Shown here in pieces: positions 43,307-55,307 of a DNA stretch of 64,000 nucleotides. Source of the stretch: Microbotryum silenes-acaulis (Eukaryota > Basidiomycota > Microbotryomycetes > Microbotryales > Microbotryaceae). The position numbers and the translations under genes were made by a program. The notes under the pieces were generated by a model. It saw only the letters and a list, made by a program, of their open reading frames with translations. It was not told where the DNA came from and did not search any database. Location of the stretch: the NCBI GenBank assembly GCA_003665825.1, contig QPFY01000014.1:186001-250000 (forward strand), read 5' to 3'. Within the stretch, counting starts at the first letter, position 1; every line of letters starts with the position of its first letter.

Positions 43307-46300
43307 CTATTGACCCGGACCAGCGGCCATGACCTGCGCCTCGATACGCGAGACCGAGTAACCCGATCCGAGACCGCTCTTGTTGGTCTTGATTCGAGCG
43401 GCGATGGGCTCCGAGATACCGCCCGTCCTTCCGATTTGCATGCCTTCGGACCATCTGCGATCAAAGAGAACGCGAAGATTTTGTCAGAGTCAAGTTTGGG
43501 AACGCGAGATGAGGATGGTGGAAACTGACCCCATCCTTTTGAGCAGCGCGAAACCGATGTTGTCCTCGCCCAAGCGGTCGGCCTGCACACAGTAAGCAAA
43601 TCCATCCGATGAGCACACTGAACACTGAAGAAGAACTCGCAAACACTGGCTCACCCCTTGTCCCACTACAGCCCCTTCATCGTGTCGTTTCCCACTCATA
43701 CCTCCCCCTCCAGCTCCAGCACCACTCGACTTCTTGCCATCCCCAGACAGAGCCGCCCACAATCCCCCTTGCTTACCCTTGGCCCTCCCTCCGTACTGCG
43801 CCCCACCCAACATCCTCTCCCCCTCGGCCGTGGAGATGATGGCGCGGATCTTTCGTTCGTCGACACCGTACGTCGTGGTCTTTTGCGTGCGCACCAAGAC
43901 AGGGAAACGAGCTTTGCCCTTGCCCACACTCTTCGAATTGAGACCGTACGCCTCGGAGAGCAAGTGGACCGCAACACGAGACTTCTTGGACATGGGAGGC
44001 AGCGACAAAGAACCTTGCTCCAAATCGTGCAATATGAACTCGCGCATCTTCAGGTTGATGACCGCAACATCCGACGAGCCAGCGAACGAAGCAGGCGGAA
44101 CGTGCCCCTTCTTGAACTTGTGAGGTGCGGCCTCATTGGCTTCGGCCCTTGCAAGGGCACGCTTCCTCTTGAAGTCCGACTTCTTGGCACGGTCGTTCTC
44201 CCACTGAGCTTGTAGCTCGTCGGCGAACTCGCCGTCCCACGTCGGTTTCGACGCCTTGGACTTGGTCTTCAATTTGCGAGCTAAAGGATGCGAAGAGATT
44301 CGACAGGCATGAGTCAGCTTTGCCACCCAAGACCGCATGCTAGTGGAGCCTAGACGCACAGGGTCCGCTCGTCAGCAAGACATCGACCTCCAGCATCAGA
44401 TCAATGTCCTCAAAGTTGCCATTCTGGACCGCCTTGAACAGCTTCTTCCTATTTTTACGACCCGAATCCAGCAGTAGACTCTCATTCGTATCTAGAATGT
44501 CCTGTGGCCAGAAAATCCATCCAGATCAGCAGCAGTAGCGGATACGAAGCGAACCTTTGGGGACCCACCTGCAACTCTTGAATAAAGTCCTCGTCATTGT
44601 CGGCCCATGTGTTCTCGCCCGTAAACATGCGGACCTCGTCATCCTCCTCGTCACTCGAGTCGAACTCGACCCAACGCCCTTTGCCCTTCTTGGCCCGCTT
44701 GCGTTCTTGTCGGTCCCTTCGTCCTCCGGGACCACTGACGCCAACCGAAGAGAGACGGATCGTTTGGCCAGCCAGGAGGGCCGCTTCGATTGCATCGTTC
44801 TCGGCGCCGGAAGAGATGGACGAGTCGCGATGGGACGAGGCATCGTCCATCATGACCTCCTCGGCACCTGCCATGGCTCGATCAACTCTGCAGAAAGAAT
44901 GACAGATTAACTTTCTCGCCCATACTACGTTACTTTCAAGTAGAGTTGCACTCACGCGGCATCGGCTTCCCCAAGCGTATGGTCACGCTCGAGCTCGTCG
45001 TTCGAATCAAACTCTTCACCTCCACTCGATCCAGAAGACGACGTCTCGTCACTCTCGCTCCCACTTTCATCCTCATCGTCTTCACTACCACTCGTCGTCC
45101 TCCAACCCTCTTGCCCCTCCCTCGCCTCATCAACTAACTCGTCCAAAGTTTTCTGCACCCCACTACTCGAGCCCATCAAACCCTCCGCGAACCTCCTCGC
45201 CGCCTCAAGATCGATATCTCCCTCCTCAGTCTCGCCCAACAGATTCCTCGCATAATCGTCCATGGCTCTGTTCCCACCGAGCAACTTTTCGACATGCGAC
45301 CTCGCCCCTGATGCAAGACGTTGCATCTTCTCCAACTCCCTCTGTTCGCGCCGCTGTCGTTTCTGTAACTCCTTTTTGGCCTTGGGCCTTATTCCAGCGG
45401 ACGAGCGAGTCTCCATCTCCGGTGGTCCATCACTACCCCATTCGAGATCCGAGTCCCCAACGCGGAGCTCGGGCGCTTCTTCTCCTTTATCTTCCCCTTC
45501 ATTACGCCCACCTTCCTCAACTTGCATCCCCTCAGCATCGTCATTCAATTCCAAGCGCGCAAACATCTCGCGCCCTTGTCTCGCATCCTCTTCATCAACG
45601 GCTTGCTCGTCCTCGTCAGAGCTCTCGGCCTCGACCAGAAGATGTTGGTTGCCTGATCGAGCGTGGAGTCGACCGGCTCGGCGCGCTTTCTTGCCCGCTC
45701 GCTTTTGCGCTTTTGTCAACTTGGGCGCTGGACCCTTCTTGGTGCGGGGTTGGACCATGGGTTCTGATGCCGCGACGGCCTCCTTCGTGGTGGTGGGGGT
45801 GGAGACCTCTGCCCGTGCCGCGCGAGGTGCGCTCGATGAAGGGTTGCTCGATGTCGATGTAATCGGGTTGAAAACGATCTGTTCAGTTTCTTCATCATCG
45901 TCCGAGTCCGAGTCAACTTGTTCCCGACTCGCCGCGGTGTTGCTCGAAACACCGAGGACAAAGTCCGAAGGCACGGCGAGAGGCGGTGGGACCGAGCAGT
46001 CCTCGACTCGTGAGGCGGTCAAATCGATCACGAATGACGGGGCAGCCTCCATCTCCTCAATTTCGCCCACTTCACCTTCAGCAACGAGTATCGTTTCCTT
46101 CTCTTCGACGACAATTCGTTCGGTGACCTCCACCCCAACCTCATCCTGCTGCTCATCAGACTCGGAGGTCGACTCCTCATCCTCCGGCGAAGACTCGTCT
46201 CGCTGATCGAGATCCCTCACGCTCTCCACCAAGCGTCCTTCCACCACTTTCTCTTCCAGTTCGCCCGGGACCTCATCGACGTCTAGGTCGCTCTGCATCT

Positions 46301-46996
46301 TGGGTGTCAACCCCGAAGCGGCGACAAAAGTGACGGGCACGAGCAGCGGGCGATGACCACCGGGAGTGAAACCGACGATACCTCCCCTGCCTCGGATGGA
46401 AGGACGAAACCCGATCAAAGCCGTTGTGGTATTATGGGATCCAAGTCCAGCTGCTCCTCCTCGACCACGCAAAGAAGAGATCGGGTTCTGATGATGGTTG
46501 GTTTCGCGCTGAGATGGACCCCCGTCGCGTCCGCCTGAAGATCCGACGCCACGCTTGGGGGGGTGGTAGCCGGAATGGCCTCCATTTGGAGGTGGTGGTG
46601 GCGGATAAGGCTGACGGGTAGGAACCTTGGGAGCGGAGAACGAAGGTGATAGGTTATAACCTGAGTGAACGGGCATGTCGAGCGTCGAGAGGGGAGAATA
46701 GGGGTAAGATAATCGGAGCAGGCTTTGAGTCAGCCAAAAGCCGACTCGTGGAAGCTCGCACATGAAATTGTGTCGTCTGACTGACCCAATACCTCCTCGG
46801 TCAATGACGAATAGTCAAAGCTAAGCTCGGACATGTCCTCACTCGATTGCAATCGCCGTAATGACGACGCCCCTCCTCCGCCTCGACCGCGCCCTGCTGC
46901 AGCTCCACGATTCGCCGCCCCACCTCGACTTGCACCCCCTGGTGGTCCCCCTCCTCTTGCTCCTCCTCGGTTGTTGCCTCGGTTTCCTTTGGCCAT
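43307..46996 (-). CDS. SQS1: R3H and G-patch protein, SQS1/PFA1-like
   Basis: Likely cofactor of the DEAH helicase Prp43 in splicing and ribosome biogenesis, as known for yeast Sqs1. Exons: complement(join(43307..43454,43530..43582,43655..44280,44360..44501,44569..44887,44956..46660,46786..46996)), about 1067 residues. The N-terminus is Arg/Gly-rich (MAKGNRGNNRGGARGG...). A long acidic middle has many EEDDE/SDEE runs and short basic patches (KAQKRAGKKARRAGR). An R3H domain lies at about 865-930 (INLKMREFILHDLEQGSL ... SRVAVHLLSEAYGL). The C-terminal G-patch joins two exons: NIGFALLKRMG with WSEGMQIGRTGG and GISEPIAARIKTNKSGLG. The order RGG, R3H, G-patch at the very end matches Sqs1. The start is the ATG at 46996. 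It is divergently transcribed from the quinone oxidoreductase. Confidence 0.92.
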
Positions 46997-47800
46997 GGGG
47001 GTGTGACGGTGTGGCGAGACGGGCGTAATTGATGGACCCCCACGTGCGACTGATCAAGCGGCGGTAATAGGCAGTCGGTTCGGACCAGTCGACGACAAAA
47101 AGTAGTACTGGCCTGCTCTTGAATTTCGGAAAGTACTCCCGAGCGTTCTTGAAATGCTATGATCCGGCAGGCAGTTGACGGGAAAGGAATACGGGTCGAA
47201 AGCGAGGCGATGTCAAGAGGACCGAGGATCGCTTCGGCTCCCTCGCTCGCTCGCGATCGAGTCGCGCCAGGTCGCGCCCGTAAGTTACGCCACGCGTCCT
47301 GACTCGACTATTGCCAACCGAGAGACTTATGGGTCCGGTTCGGTTGCGAGCACTTTCGCGGTTGGATGTCGGAAATCCAAGGAAAAACTTCAGTTCGGGG
47401 CGAATGAAGTTGCCGGTGGCAATCGGAGGCGCCAAGCAACAGGCAATTGAACGTGATCGAGTTAAAATAGGAGTTGGACCCGAGGTGTAGATCTCGAACG
47501 ACAATATCCGCTTCAGCAAAGGTACTGTTGAATTCTCGCTTGGAAAACTACATCGCATCGCATCCTGCTCGAGTAAATTCATAAAGTCCAGCCGCTTCAA
47601 CCCCCGCTGAGGTGATGCTCACGCTCGATATATGCACTTTTTGTTCCAAGCCGACCTGGGCCGGCCTCAAGCCGGGACCGGTTGGTGAAGCGTGCCGAGG
47701 GCCCGATCCTTCTTGGCCGAACTCTAGTCTTCCCTCTCTCTCTCCTCACTCGATCTCCAACCGCCCACGACCCCATCTACAAAACAAGCAACCTGTCATC
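46997..47800. other. Divergent promoter region
   Basis: About 800 bp between the start codons of the SQS1-like gene (-) and the quinone oxidoreductase (+), so it should contain both promoters. No open frame of interest. Confidence 0.55.
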
Positions 47801-49367
47801 ATGAAGGGTTTTGTTATCGAACGCAACATCAAGCTCAACGAGCTGCCGGGGACATTGACGACCCAAGCGAGCGAGCCCAAGCCCCAAGGCTCCGAGGTGC
47901 TCGTGGATGTGCAGTAAGCCACAACCCTCCATCCTGCCATTCTCATGGGACATATAATGAATTCAAGTTTCCTTTGGCTATTGCTATTCAGTGTCGCCGG
48001 ATGCAACTTGTTTGATGCGCTGCAGGGTACGTAGTAGTCATTTGCCCCACACGAAACCGGGTTGCGGGCTCGGGGCTCCTCACTCATCTCCGGCTTTCGT
48101 GCCTCGGCCTCATCCCCTCCGCTCCCTTCCCCGTCTTTCTCATAGTCCAAGGTCTCTACCAGCACAAGCCCGCTTTCCCATTCGTAGCAGGCTGCGAATT
48201 TTCTGGAACCATCTCCCCCGACTCGCCCCTCCCTAAAGGTTGCCCCTACAAGCAGGGGCAAAAAGTCTTTGGCGCCGGGCAAGGTGCTTACGCCGAGAGG
48301 ATCAAGGTCGATTACAAGTCGCTCGTACCTGTTCCCGATAATGTAACGATGGAACAAGCTGCCGGTCTTTATATCACTTACCCGACAAGTTACGCGGCGC
48401 TCGTTTATCGTGCCGAGATCAAGAAGGGTGAGTGCCAATTTGGTGTCCAGTTTCGGGAAAGAGTTCCGATTGGCCTTGCTTCGAGCCTCGCAGCCAAGAC
48501 TTTTTTGGTTCCGTCTTTGCTGACCTGATTATTTCTCTATAGGCGAATACTTGCTCATTCACGCCGCCGCCGGTGGAGTCGGTATGGCGGCCTTGCAAAT
48601 TGGCAAAGCTCTCGGCGCCAAAGTCATCGCCATGTGCTCCACCCAGGACAAGCTCGACGTGTGCACCCGAGCGGGCGCAGACTTTGCGATCAACTATGCC
48701 GATGAGAAGTCAAAGAATTGGGGGTGGCAGAAGCAGGTTATGGCTGTGACCAATGGGCATGGTGCGGATGTGTGAGTCGGACTTGACCGCTACGGCGGAT
48801 GACCCTGCTGGCACCGTCGCTGACGCCCGCGGCCCCTCCCAATCAGCATTTACGACCCTGTCGGACTCCTCATCCCTTCTTTGAAGTGCATTGCCTGGAA
48901 CGGACGAGCATTGGTTGTTGGTTTCGCCGCCGGCACGATCGAGAAGGTAAGCTCAATTTTCACTATTCTGCAGAATCCTGACGAAACTCATGCTTTTGCC
49001 TGATGTTTCACCGATCCGGTGCAGGTCCCCGCCAACCTAATTCTACTCAAGAACATCGCCATTTCGGGCGTACACTGGGGTGCCTACCAAAAGAACCAAC
49101 CCGAGATCGTCCCCGCGACGTGGGAGGCTCTGCTCAAGCTCTTCAGTTCGGGATCGCTCAAGGCCGTCGTGTTTGATCGCGTTTTTGAGTGGGTCGCTTT
49201 GATGCATGAATCGGAAAGTGATGGAGCGAGAAGCTGATATTCGGCCTACCTGTCTTTCTTCAAGGGGCCTTGAAGCTGTTCCTGAGGCTTTGGACGAGTT
49301 GCTCGCTCGGCGAACTTGGGGCAAAGCCGTCGTTCGTGTCAAGACGGACAAGACGGCCAAGCTGTGA
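47801..49367 (+). CDS. Quinone oxidoreductase (zeta-crystallin-like MDR family)
   Basis: Zinc-independent medium-chain dehydrogenase/reductase that uses NADPH to reduce quinones or enones, in cytosol or mitochondria. Exons: join(47801..47913,47992..48026,48146..48427,48543..48771,48847..48946,49025..49188,49265..49367), about 341 residues, a normal family length. The N-terminal GroES-like part includes VDVHVAGCNLFDALQ and PFVAGCEFSGTI. The Rossmann nucleotide-binding motif is AAGGVGMAALQIGKALGAKV. The C-terminal half continues with IYDPVGLLIPSLKCIAWNGR and LKAVVFDRVFEGLEAVPEAL. The zinc-ligand residues of alcohol dehydrogenases are missing, as expected for this subfamily. The start is the ATG at 47801. 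An Helitron has inserted about 290 bp downstream of the stop, probably in or near the 3' UTR. Confidence 0.93.
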
Positions 49368-50067
49368 AAAGGAGTCCAGATGCGATCACCAATTCATTTT
49401 ATTTTTTTTGGCTTTACAAAAAAAAGGGGCTACTTTCTGCACTAAGATATGGAAATTTATTATTTCTCGCCCTAAGGGGAGTAGAACTTACTGCTGAACA
49501 AATCAGTATTTTAATGCCTAGTATGCCCGTTAAAGCCATCAGTGCGCCTTTCCCTTTTTAGACTCTAAAAAAGGGAACAGACTATCAAAGCCAAATGCTA
49601 CATCTCAGTTAAGCATAATGCACGGCTTCAATTCAAACAGTCAACCGTGAATATCTACATCTACATCTACATAAAATAATGCACGACAAAACAACCAATT
49701 AAGCTTTTTCCAGGCACAGTCCAGGCACAGTCTCTCAGGTACATTAACCCGACTTCAAATGGCTCCGCTCTGCCTGTTTTTTCCGTTTTCGTCCACAATT
49801 CGTCCGCAAATGGCGCCTGTCTTTCCTGTTCTTGCCCCACAAGCAAAATCTGGCACACCCTTCTGTCCCACGCGCTCGCGCTCGGACCTCACATGCGCTC
49901 GCTCCGCGAGCTGGCTATATGCACTCCGTCGGTCTCGACACCGACCCTGCCTGCCCCCTCAGAAAAAATGTAACGACTCCTCTGAGATTTCTCTCAACTG
50001 TCGTAATTTTCCCTTTCCTTTGAACCCATGTACCATTGTTTCTACCTCCACTCCTCCATCTCATAAG

Positions 50068-52030
50068 ATGGCACATAATGGCGGCCCTCCGGCATTGTCC
50101 CTGACGCCTTGGCAACCTCTGGCCGACCTGCCTCGTGCCTCCACTTCACGGTACCGGCAGCCCAGCACCTCTCCAACCGATCGCGTCTCCGCAACGCCGT
50201 CCCTGCCGAAGATTCCAGTGACTCCGCCAATTCGCCCCCTTCCTCCCCAACTCCGCCGCCCCAACGACGTTAGCGTCGACGCCGCAGTCCGTCGCCATCG
50301 GACCGTTTTATCCGCCCAGTTCATCGGCGCCTCGATGATCTACCGCCGATTCTGCCCGCTGTGCCGCCACCTTTAGACGTTGGCGGGGAGCTGCCCCAAC
50401 CAGGACGTGGTGGGGCGCGCGCGCGGGGCCGCGGTGTACGGCGTGGAGGAGGTCGGGGTCGGGGTCGGGGTCGTGGTCGCGGCCGAGGCCGTGCCGGTGC
50501 TCTCAACAATGGTCCGCCAATCCCTCTTGCACTGGTGCCTTTGCCAGCTGGACCATCTGAACGGCACCACCTTGGGCAAATGACAGACCAGTGTCCAGTC
50601 TGCAAGGCATTGCATTGGGTTTTTGAGCAGCAACGAGGACCTGGCTTCGCCATCACGCCTTACTCGAGTTGCTGTTCACGCGGCAAAGTTCGTCTCCCCC
50701 GCATTGAGGCACCGCCTCAGGAGCTCCTCTCGCTTCTGACCGGCACTGGCCAAGGTCAGCTCACTCCTTCACTTTCCAATTCTGCGCGCTGCACTAACTC
50801 TTTTTCTCTTACGTGAACAGTTGAAAAGGTCTTCCGTGATCGCATTCTGGGATACAACCAAAACTTTGCGATGGCCTCCTTCGGCACGAGTGGTGCTTCC
50901 GGCATAATCACCGCGGGCGGGCCCCCCTCTTTCTACTTGAGCGGCAGCGTCTTCCATCGCATTGGCGCCTTGACTCCGGCCCACGGAACTGCGCCCGTCT
51001 TTGCGCAGATCCTATTCGTCGACCCAAGCAAGCGGATTGATGCGTATGTGAACTTCAATGGTACCGTGGCGGAAAAAACCGCCGCGCGGTCTGCCTTTCG
51101 CGCAATCCTCACCACACTTGATGCAATGCTCCACGCCCACAACCGTCGAGTTCAACAATTTCTTACTGCGCAAGACTTTATCGCGCAAGATCCTTCAACT
51201 GTGGCCACACTGCGTCTGCTGCCGCCCACAAATTGTGACCCAAGAACTCATAACCTACCCACTCATGATGAAGTGGCAGTGCTGCTCCCTGGGAATCCTG
51301 AAGAGGGGGTCGACCCCGACCGCGAAATCGTCGTCCAGCTTCGCGCACCCCAAGATGGCCATAGCCTTCAGTTCCTCAAGGATGGCAACGCTGCCATTGC
51401 CTCGCTCAGCTACCCGTTACTATTGGTTCATGGGGAGGACTGGTACCACAACGACATCCCCTACTCTCAAAATGTGGCAAGACCACCCACCTTGCGCCGT
51501 GTTCGAGGTGACGATGGTCTTCTCCATCACCCTGAAGGAGAACTCGACCCCGAGGATGAGCGTGCGCCGAGGCTCGCCAACAGGTTGAGATCGACAACCC
51601 CCAGACCGGTAAAGGTGGTTCAAAGCACGTCTCACAGTCACAGTTCAACGCGTACTACTTCCACTATCGGCAGCCTATCGACAGCTACCCAACTCTGTTC
51701 TTGGGGGGACGACTCTTTCAGAAATTCGTTGTCGATGCCTGGGCCGTCACCGAGCAGGAACGTCTCTTGTGGCAAAGGTTGAACCAGAAGACGCTCCGGG
51801 CGGATCTCTACTCTGCGATCCAATCTGGCATGACAGAAGGTATTGCTCCTGGCGACATTGGCAAGTCTTACGTCCTTGCCTCCTCTTTTTCTGGACCACC
51901 TCGAAATATGGTTCAGCTATACCAGGACGCTATGGCAATCGTCAGAGCTTGCGGCATACCTGATCTCTTCATCACCATGACTTGCAATCCTGCATGGCCT
52001 GAAATCATCGAGCAATATTGTGTTCAAACG
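50068..52030 (+). pseudogene. Helitron Rep-helicase N-terminal region, broken
   Basis: Remains of the large Helitron replicase. A Ser/Pro leader (ATG at 50068) shifts frame near 50370. The next frame has an Arg/Gly-rich stretch and the zinc-like CPVCKALHWVFEQQ ... CCSRGKVRLPRIEAPP, typical of the start of Helitron proteins. A clean intron (50755-50820) joins it to FRDRILGYNQNFAMASFG and YLSGSVFHRIGALTPAHGTA. Another frame change near 51560-51575 leads to FNAYYFHYRQPIDSYP, LFQKFVVDAWAVTEQERLLW and the Helitron_like_N signature FSGPPRNMVQLYQDAMAIVR then GIPDLFITMTCNPAWPEI. It stops soon after. The HUH/YY Rep catalytic centre and the Pif1-like helicase, which should follow, are absent, so this copy cannot be autonomous. 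Confidence 0.85.
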
Positions 52031-52168
52031 GGTTTTCAATTTGATGCGTTGAATGTATTTATGTATGCTGTTGTACCAATGAATCCAATTGTAAAACATC
52101 TGATTTTTGTGCGAGCAATAATCTATTCATCTGTTTAGTGATCGCGCACTGGGTGTTTGGTCCGGAGA

Positions 52169-52265
52169 TGCGGGCGAAGCTCGCGTCGACCCTGATTAAT
52201 TGAGGTTGTGGGCGTAGTCCACAACCGTGCGAAGAATGCGGGCGAAGCCCGCAGTCGAGCCCTAG
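52169..52265 (+). other. Helitron 3' terminus with three hairpins
   Basis: Hairpins at 52169-52183 (degenerate copy of the terminal one, followed by GTCGACCCT), 52204-52226 (perfect 8-bp stem, 7-nt loop) and 52237-52253 (perfect 7-bp stem, GAA loop), then GTCGAGCCCTAG. The last one acts as the presumed termination signal of rolling-circle transposition. Confidence 0.75.
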
Positions 52266-53469
52266 TGCCTTATATTTTACTGTCGGGAGCAGTCTGCCAG
52301 TGGATCTGTGATGTGAGCAGTCTCATCCTGCTGTTTTCATTTTGTCTGGCTCGAATGTAATTATATCAGGAGCCGATTAGTGTCGCCCACGGTTCAAATG
52401 CCAAAGACCAAATAATGCTCGATCGATACGTCATATCGATCGGTCCCAAGTCTTAGTCACACCCACACTGAAGTCTTAAGTTTTAAGTCATAGCATAAAG
52501 TCGCCCCACAAAACTGACTCCTATCCCGAGCTTTGAGCGAAAGACAGAACAAGGATCACTGCGGCCCATCGGAAGAACCTGACTCTATACACCGCACACG
52601 ACACCGCATCGAGTATGTATTGAGCCTTGATCACCTTTTTGAGCCAGGCGCGGCCGAAAATGTCACGTGCCCTGCCTCATTGGACCAAATTTAGGCCGGC
52701 CTCGCGCTTGCCCTGAGCTGTTTTGCGCGGCTGCCGTGCTTGACGCCGCTCTGGTGCACTTTCAGAATCCACGATACCACGGCCACAGCGCCAGGAGTCC
52801 ACCTTTTGGTTCACGGGGTTCCCAAATTCTAATTGCAGAGCCCCACAAGCACTTAGCAGCAGACCTGTCCGACCTGCCTACTGCTTCCGATACCGTCGAA
52901 CCGGCTGCCGGATCGGCTCAGATGCACAAAAGGCGGTGTGAGAACCTGTCGTGATATGTGGTGGGTCAATAAGAAGAGAATTATTATGGCAGTGTGCGAG
53001 ACTCTCTTATACTCAGGAGCTTGGGTGAGGGGATCGATTCAACATCTCGAAAGTCGATCGCCGGCCTGACTCAGCAGTGCCTGAGCGCCCGAGCCTCGGG
53101 CACTGACAAGCTCAAGTTTGCTCCGTCTCTCTGTCTTCTTCTTGCCATACACTCGAAGCTTACTTTCGACTACAACCATCCTCCTGCTTGAGCTCAAAGC
53201 TCCACGTGGCCGATACACGCCTCTTGCCTCCCCATCGCCAGCTTCTGCTCGACCGGCCGTCGCTCAAATCTTCAGCGCGTTCGCAGGCCCAGCTCCAAGC
53301 GCGCTCTCAGTCTCGGTCTTAAAAGAGTCCTCAAGTGCGACGCAGCCCCTCTTGCCGAGGTCTCACGTCCGAGACTAGCCTTCCCAAGCTCTGACGTCGA
53401 CACAGTCGTTGACTCTCTGTGTCTCTCGCTATTCCAACGAATAAAGCCTCGGGTAGACCCTCCCCAACA
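52266..53469. other. Intergenic region upstream of the DUF1769 gene
   Basis: About 1.2 kb with no recognised gene. A CACGTG E-box lies at 52664-52669. The C/T-rich part after about 53100 is likely promoter and 5' leader of the DUF1769 gene. Confidence 0.5.
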
Positions 53470-55307
53470 ATGAAGCTCTTAGTGATGATCGGACCGAATC
53501 GGTTCGACATGAAGGTCGCGCACGTGAACGACCAGAGTCGGCCGACCGAAATCGAGACGGAGCTCTTCGCCGGCCGGGTCGTTGTTTTCGTTAAAGACTT
53601 TGTCGGCGTCGCACCACCCGGGTGTCAGCCCATAAAGGAGCATCCTTACTTTACCGGACGGTCAAGGAAATATGCGATCCTCATCGAAGGTGAGTGGTTC
53701 GGAACCTTGGTGCACTGGTGCTGTGCGAAACGCGACGTGAAGTAGGCCGAGGTTTTGCTTACGTCATGACTTCATCTCGGTGCTCTTCTCCCGTAAAGGC
53801 CGCTTCAAACAACGACCCGGGGTCGCCCCTTATTCTGGATCGGAAGTTCAGTTCGGGTCAGACTTTGGTAAGTCTGCCGTGTAGCAACGAAGTGGCATTA
53901 TCAGCCTGTGGACGCACACAGATTTGCGCGAATCGTCTCGGCTATAAACCCGGCGGTCATGTCCCTTGCTTTGGGAGCCAGTTGAATCCCAACTAATCGC
54001 GCCTCTTGCTGACTCATTTTCATATGGCTGCAAACAGATTTTTTGCCCGAATCCTTCCCTCAAGGCCCGTTCAGCCTCGGACTGAAGGTTGCTCAACGGG
54101 TCGATCCCGCGACGTCCGCCGTTATGAAACCGAGCAACGGTCGACCGTACATCATGTCTCCTTACTTGGCGTGCATGAACACTTTTGCCGCCTACCCCGC
54201 CCCGGATGCATTGTCAAAAGCACTCGTTCAAGCCCTGCATGACGCCAATCACCCCCACAACGATCATGAAACCGAGTCCGCGACCTTTGTCCCGCGCGAA
54301 GAAGTCGATAGTGACAGCCACGGCGTGATGAAGACGACGCGCCATGGGATGCCGTATTGGAGGTTCGTGGGTCTACGAGGCGACCCTGCGGTAGAGGAAT
54401 ACGTTGAAAAGCATCGCCATTTGCTCGCGCCCGAGGACGCCATGGATGTTCACGGTTCGGCGTTGGCTCTCGGGACCTCCATCTCTCATCTCGATTCCTC
54501 GTCCTCGCCGAAACGGCATCCCAGTCGAGTTCGTCAAGAGTCACCAGATGGACCTTCCGGACCCCAGGGCTGGGGTGCTCCCATTCCTATGTCGGACGGT
54601 GAGGAGAGGCGCGAGCCGGCGAAGAAGAAGAAGAGAGGAAGGTTCAGCTGGGCAGGGTTCTTGGGTAGCGTAGAGAAGGAGTCGAACGAAACCTATCTCC
54701 ACGCAGGCGACTTGGTCATGGCCGACAAGCTCAACAAGGGTTCAATGGAGGATGCCTCTCTGACAGGCGTTTCGAAGCATTTGGGACCCTGGAGGTTCGC
54801 TGATCCCAAGGTCGATGCGATCGAGGTGAGCTTTTCGTCTCCCGGGACCTTGATGCGGCATCCCAAACTGACACGATGTGTGCCTCCCCAGGATTCACTT
54901 TTCATCTTCCACGATTCCACACACGAGCGATCGGTCGCCGAGCGTCGCAAGTGGTTTGTACAGAACCACGGCCACAACCGTGACCAGTTCACCTACTCGC
55001 CCGACGTGGTCTACACCGCATCATTCTTCACGTCCTTCTGCGATCTCAACACCTTTGATCTCAAGTGAGTCTTGAAGCGGAGCGAGGAACGATCGTCTTT
55101 CCAATACATCGGAACTAATGCCTCGTTACGTATCTCGATCTTCCCAGAATGGGTCCTCTCGGCCTCAATATCGCCCCTTACTTCACTGAGCAGCCGATCC
55201 GTTACACACTGCGCTCGACTCGGTTGGCACCGCGCCCCGACGGCAAGCCAGGGCCGGACGAGGAAGAGGTCTTTTGCACCATCTCCTTCCAGCTCTCGGA
55301 CCAGTAG
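53470..55307 (+). CDS. DUF1769 family protein
   Basis: Conserved fungal protein of unknown function (DUF1769, Pfam PF08588 by memory). Exons: join(53470..53689,53799..53867,54038..54825,54892..55064,55148..55307), about 469 residues. The family N-terminal block is clear: VMIGPNRFDMKVAHVND, then FAGRVVVFVKDFVGVAPPG, HPYFTGRSRKYAI, then GRFKQRPG and VQFGSDF, ending in FPQGPFSLGLKVAQRVDP. The middle (about 180-290) is Ser/Pro/Lys-rich with KKKKRGRFSWAGFL. The C-terminal block includes DSLFIFHDSTHERSVAERRK and FFTSFCDLNTFDLK, ending in EEEVFCTISFQLSDQ. No catalytic motif, signal peptide or membrane helix is apparent. The start is the ATG at 53470, immediately ahead of the conserved block. Confidence 0.88.

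Larger units (their letters stand above)
49654..52265 (+). mobile_element. Helitron, internally deleted, with both termini
   Basis: 2612 bp. The 5' end is TCTACATCTACATCTACATA preceded by A; the 3' end is GTCGAGCCCTAG followed by T, matching the Helitron rule (5'-TC, CTRR-3', insertion between A and T). Exactly 12 nt before the end there is a hairpin: TGCGGGC, loop GAA, GCCCGCA (52237-52253). A second perfect hairpin (GGTTGTGG/CCACAACC, 52204-52226) and a degenerate copy of the terminal hairpin (52169-52193) lie just upstream. The plus-strand coding remains belong to a Helitron Rep/helicase protein, in the direction expected from the termini. Miniature relatives lie at 20530-20863. Confidence 0.82.

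Noticed and set aside
45262..46206. 314-codon plus-strand frame rich in Ser
   Set aside because: It is the antisense shadow of the acidic region of the SQS1-like gene.
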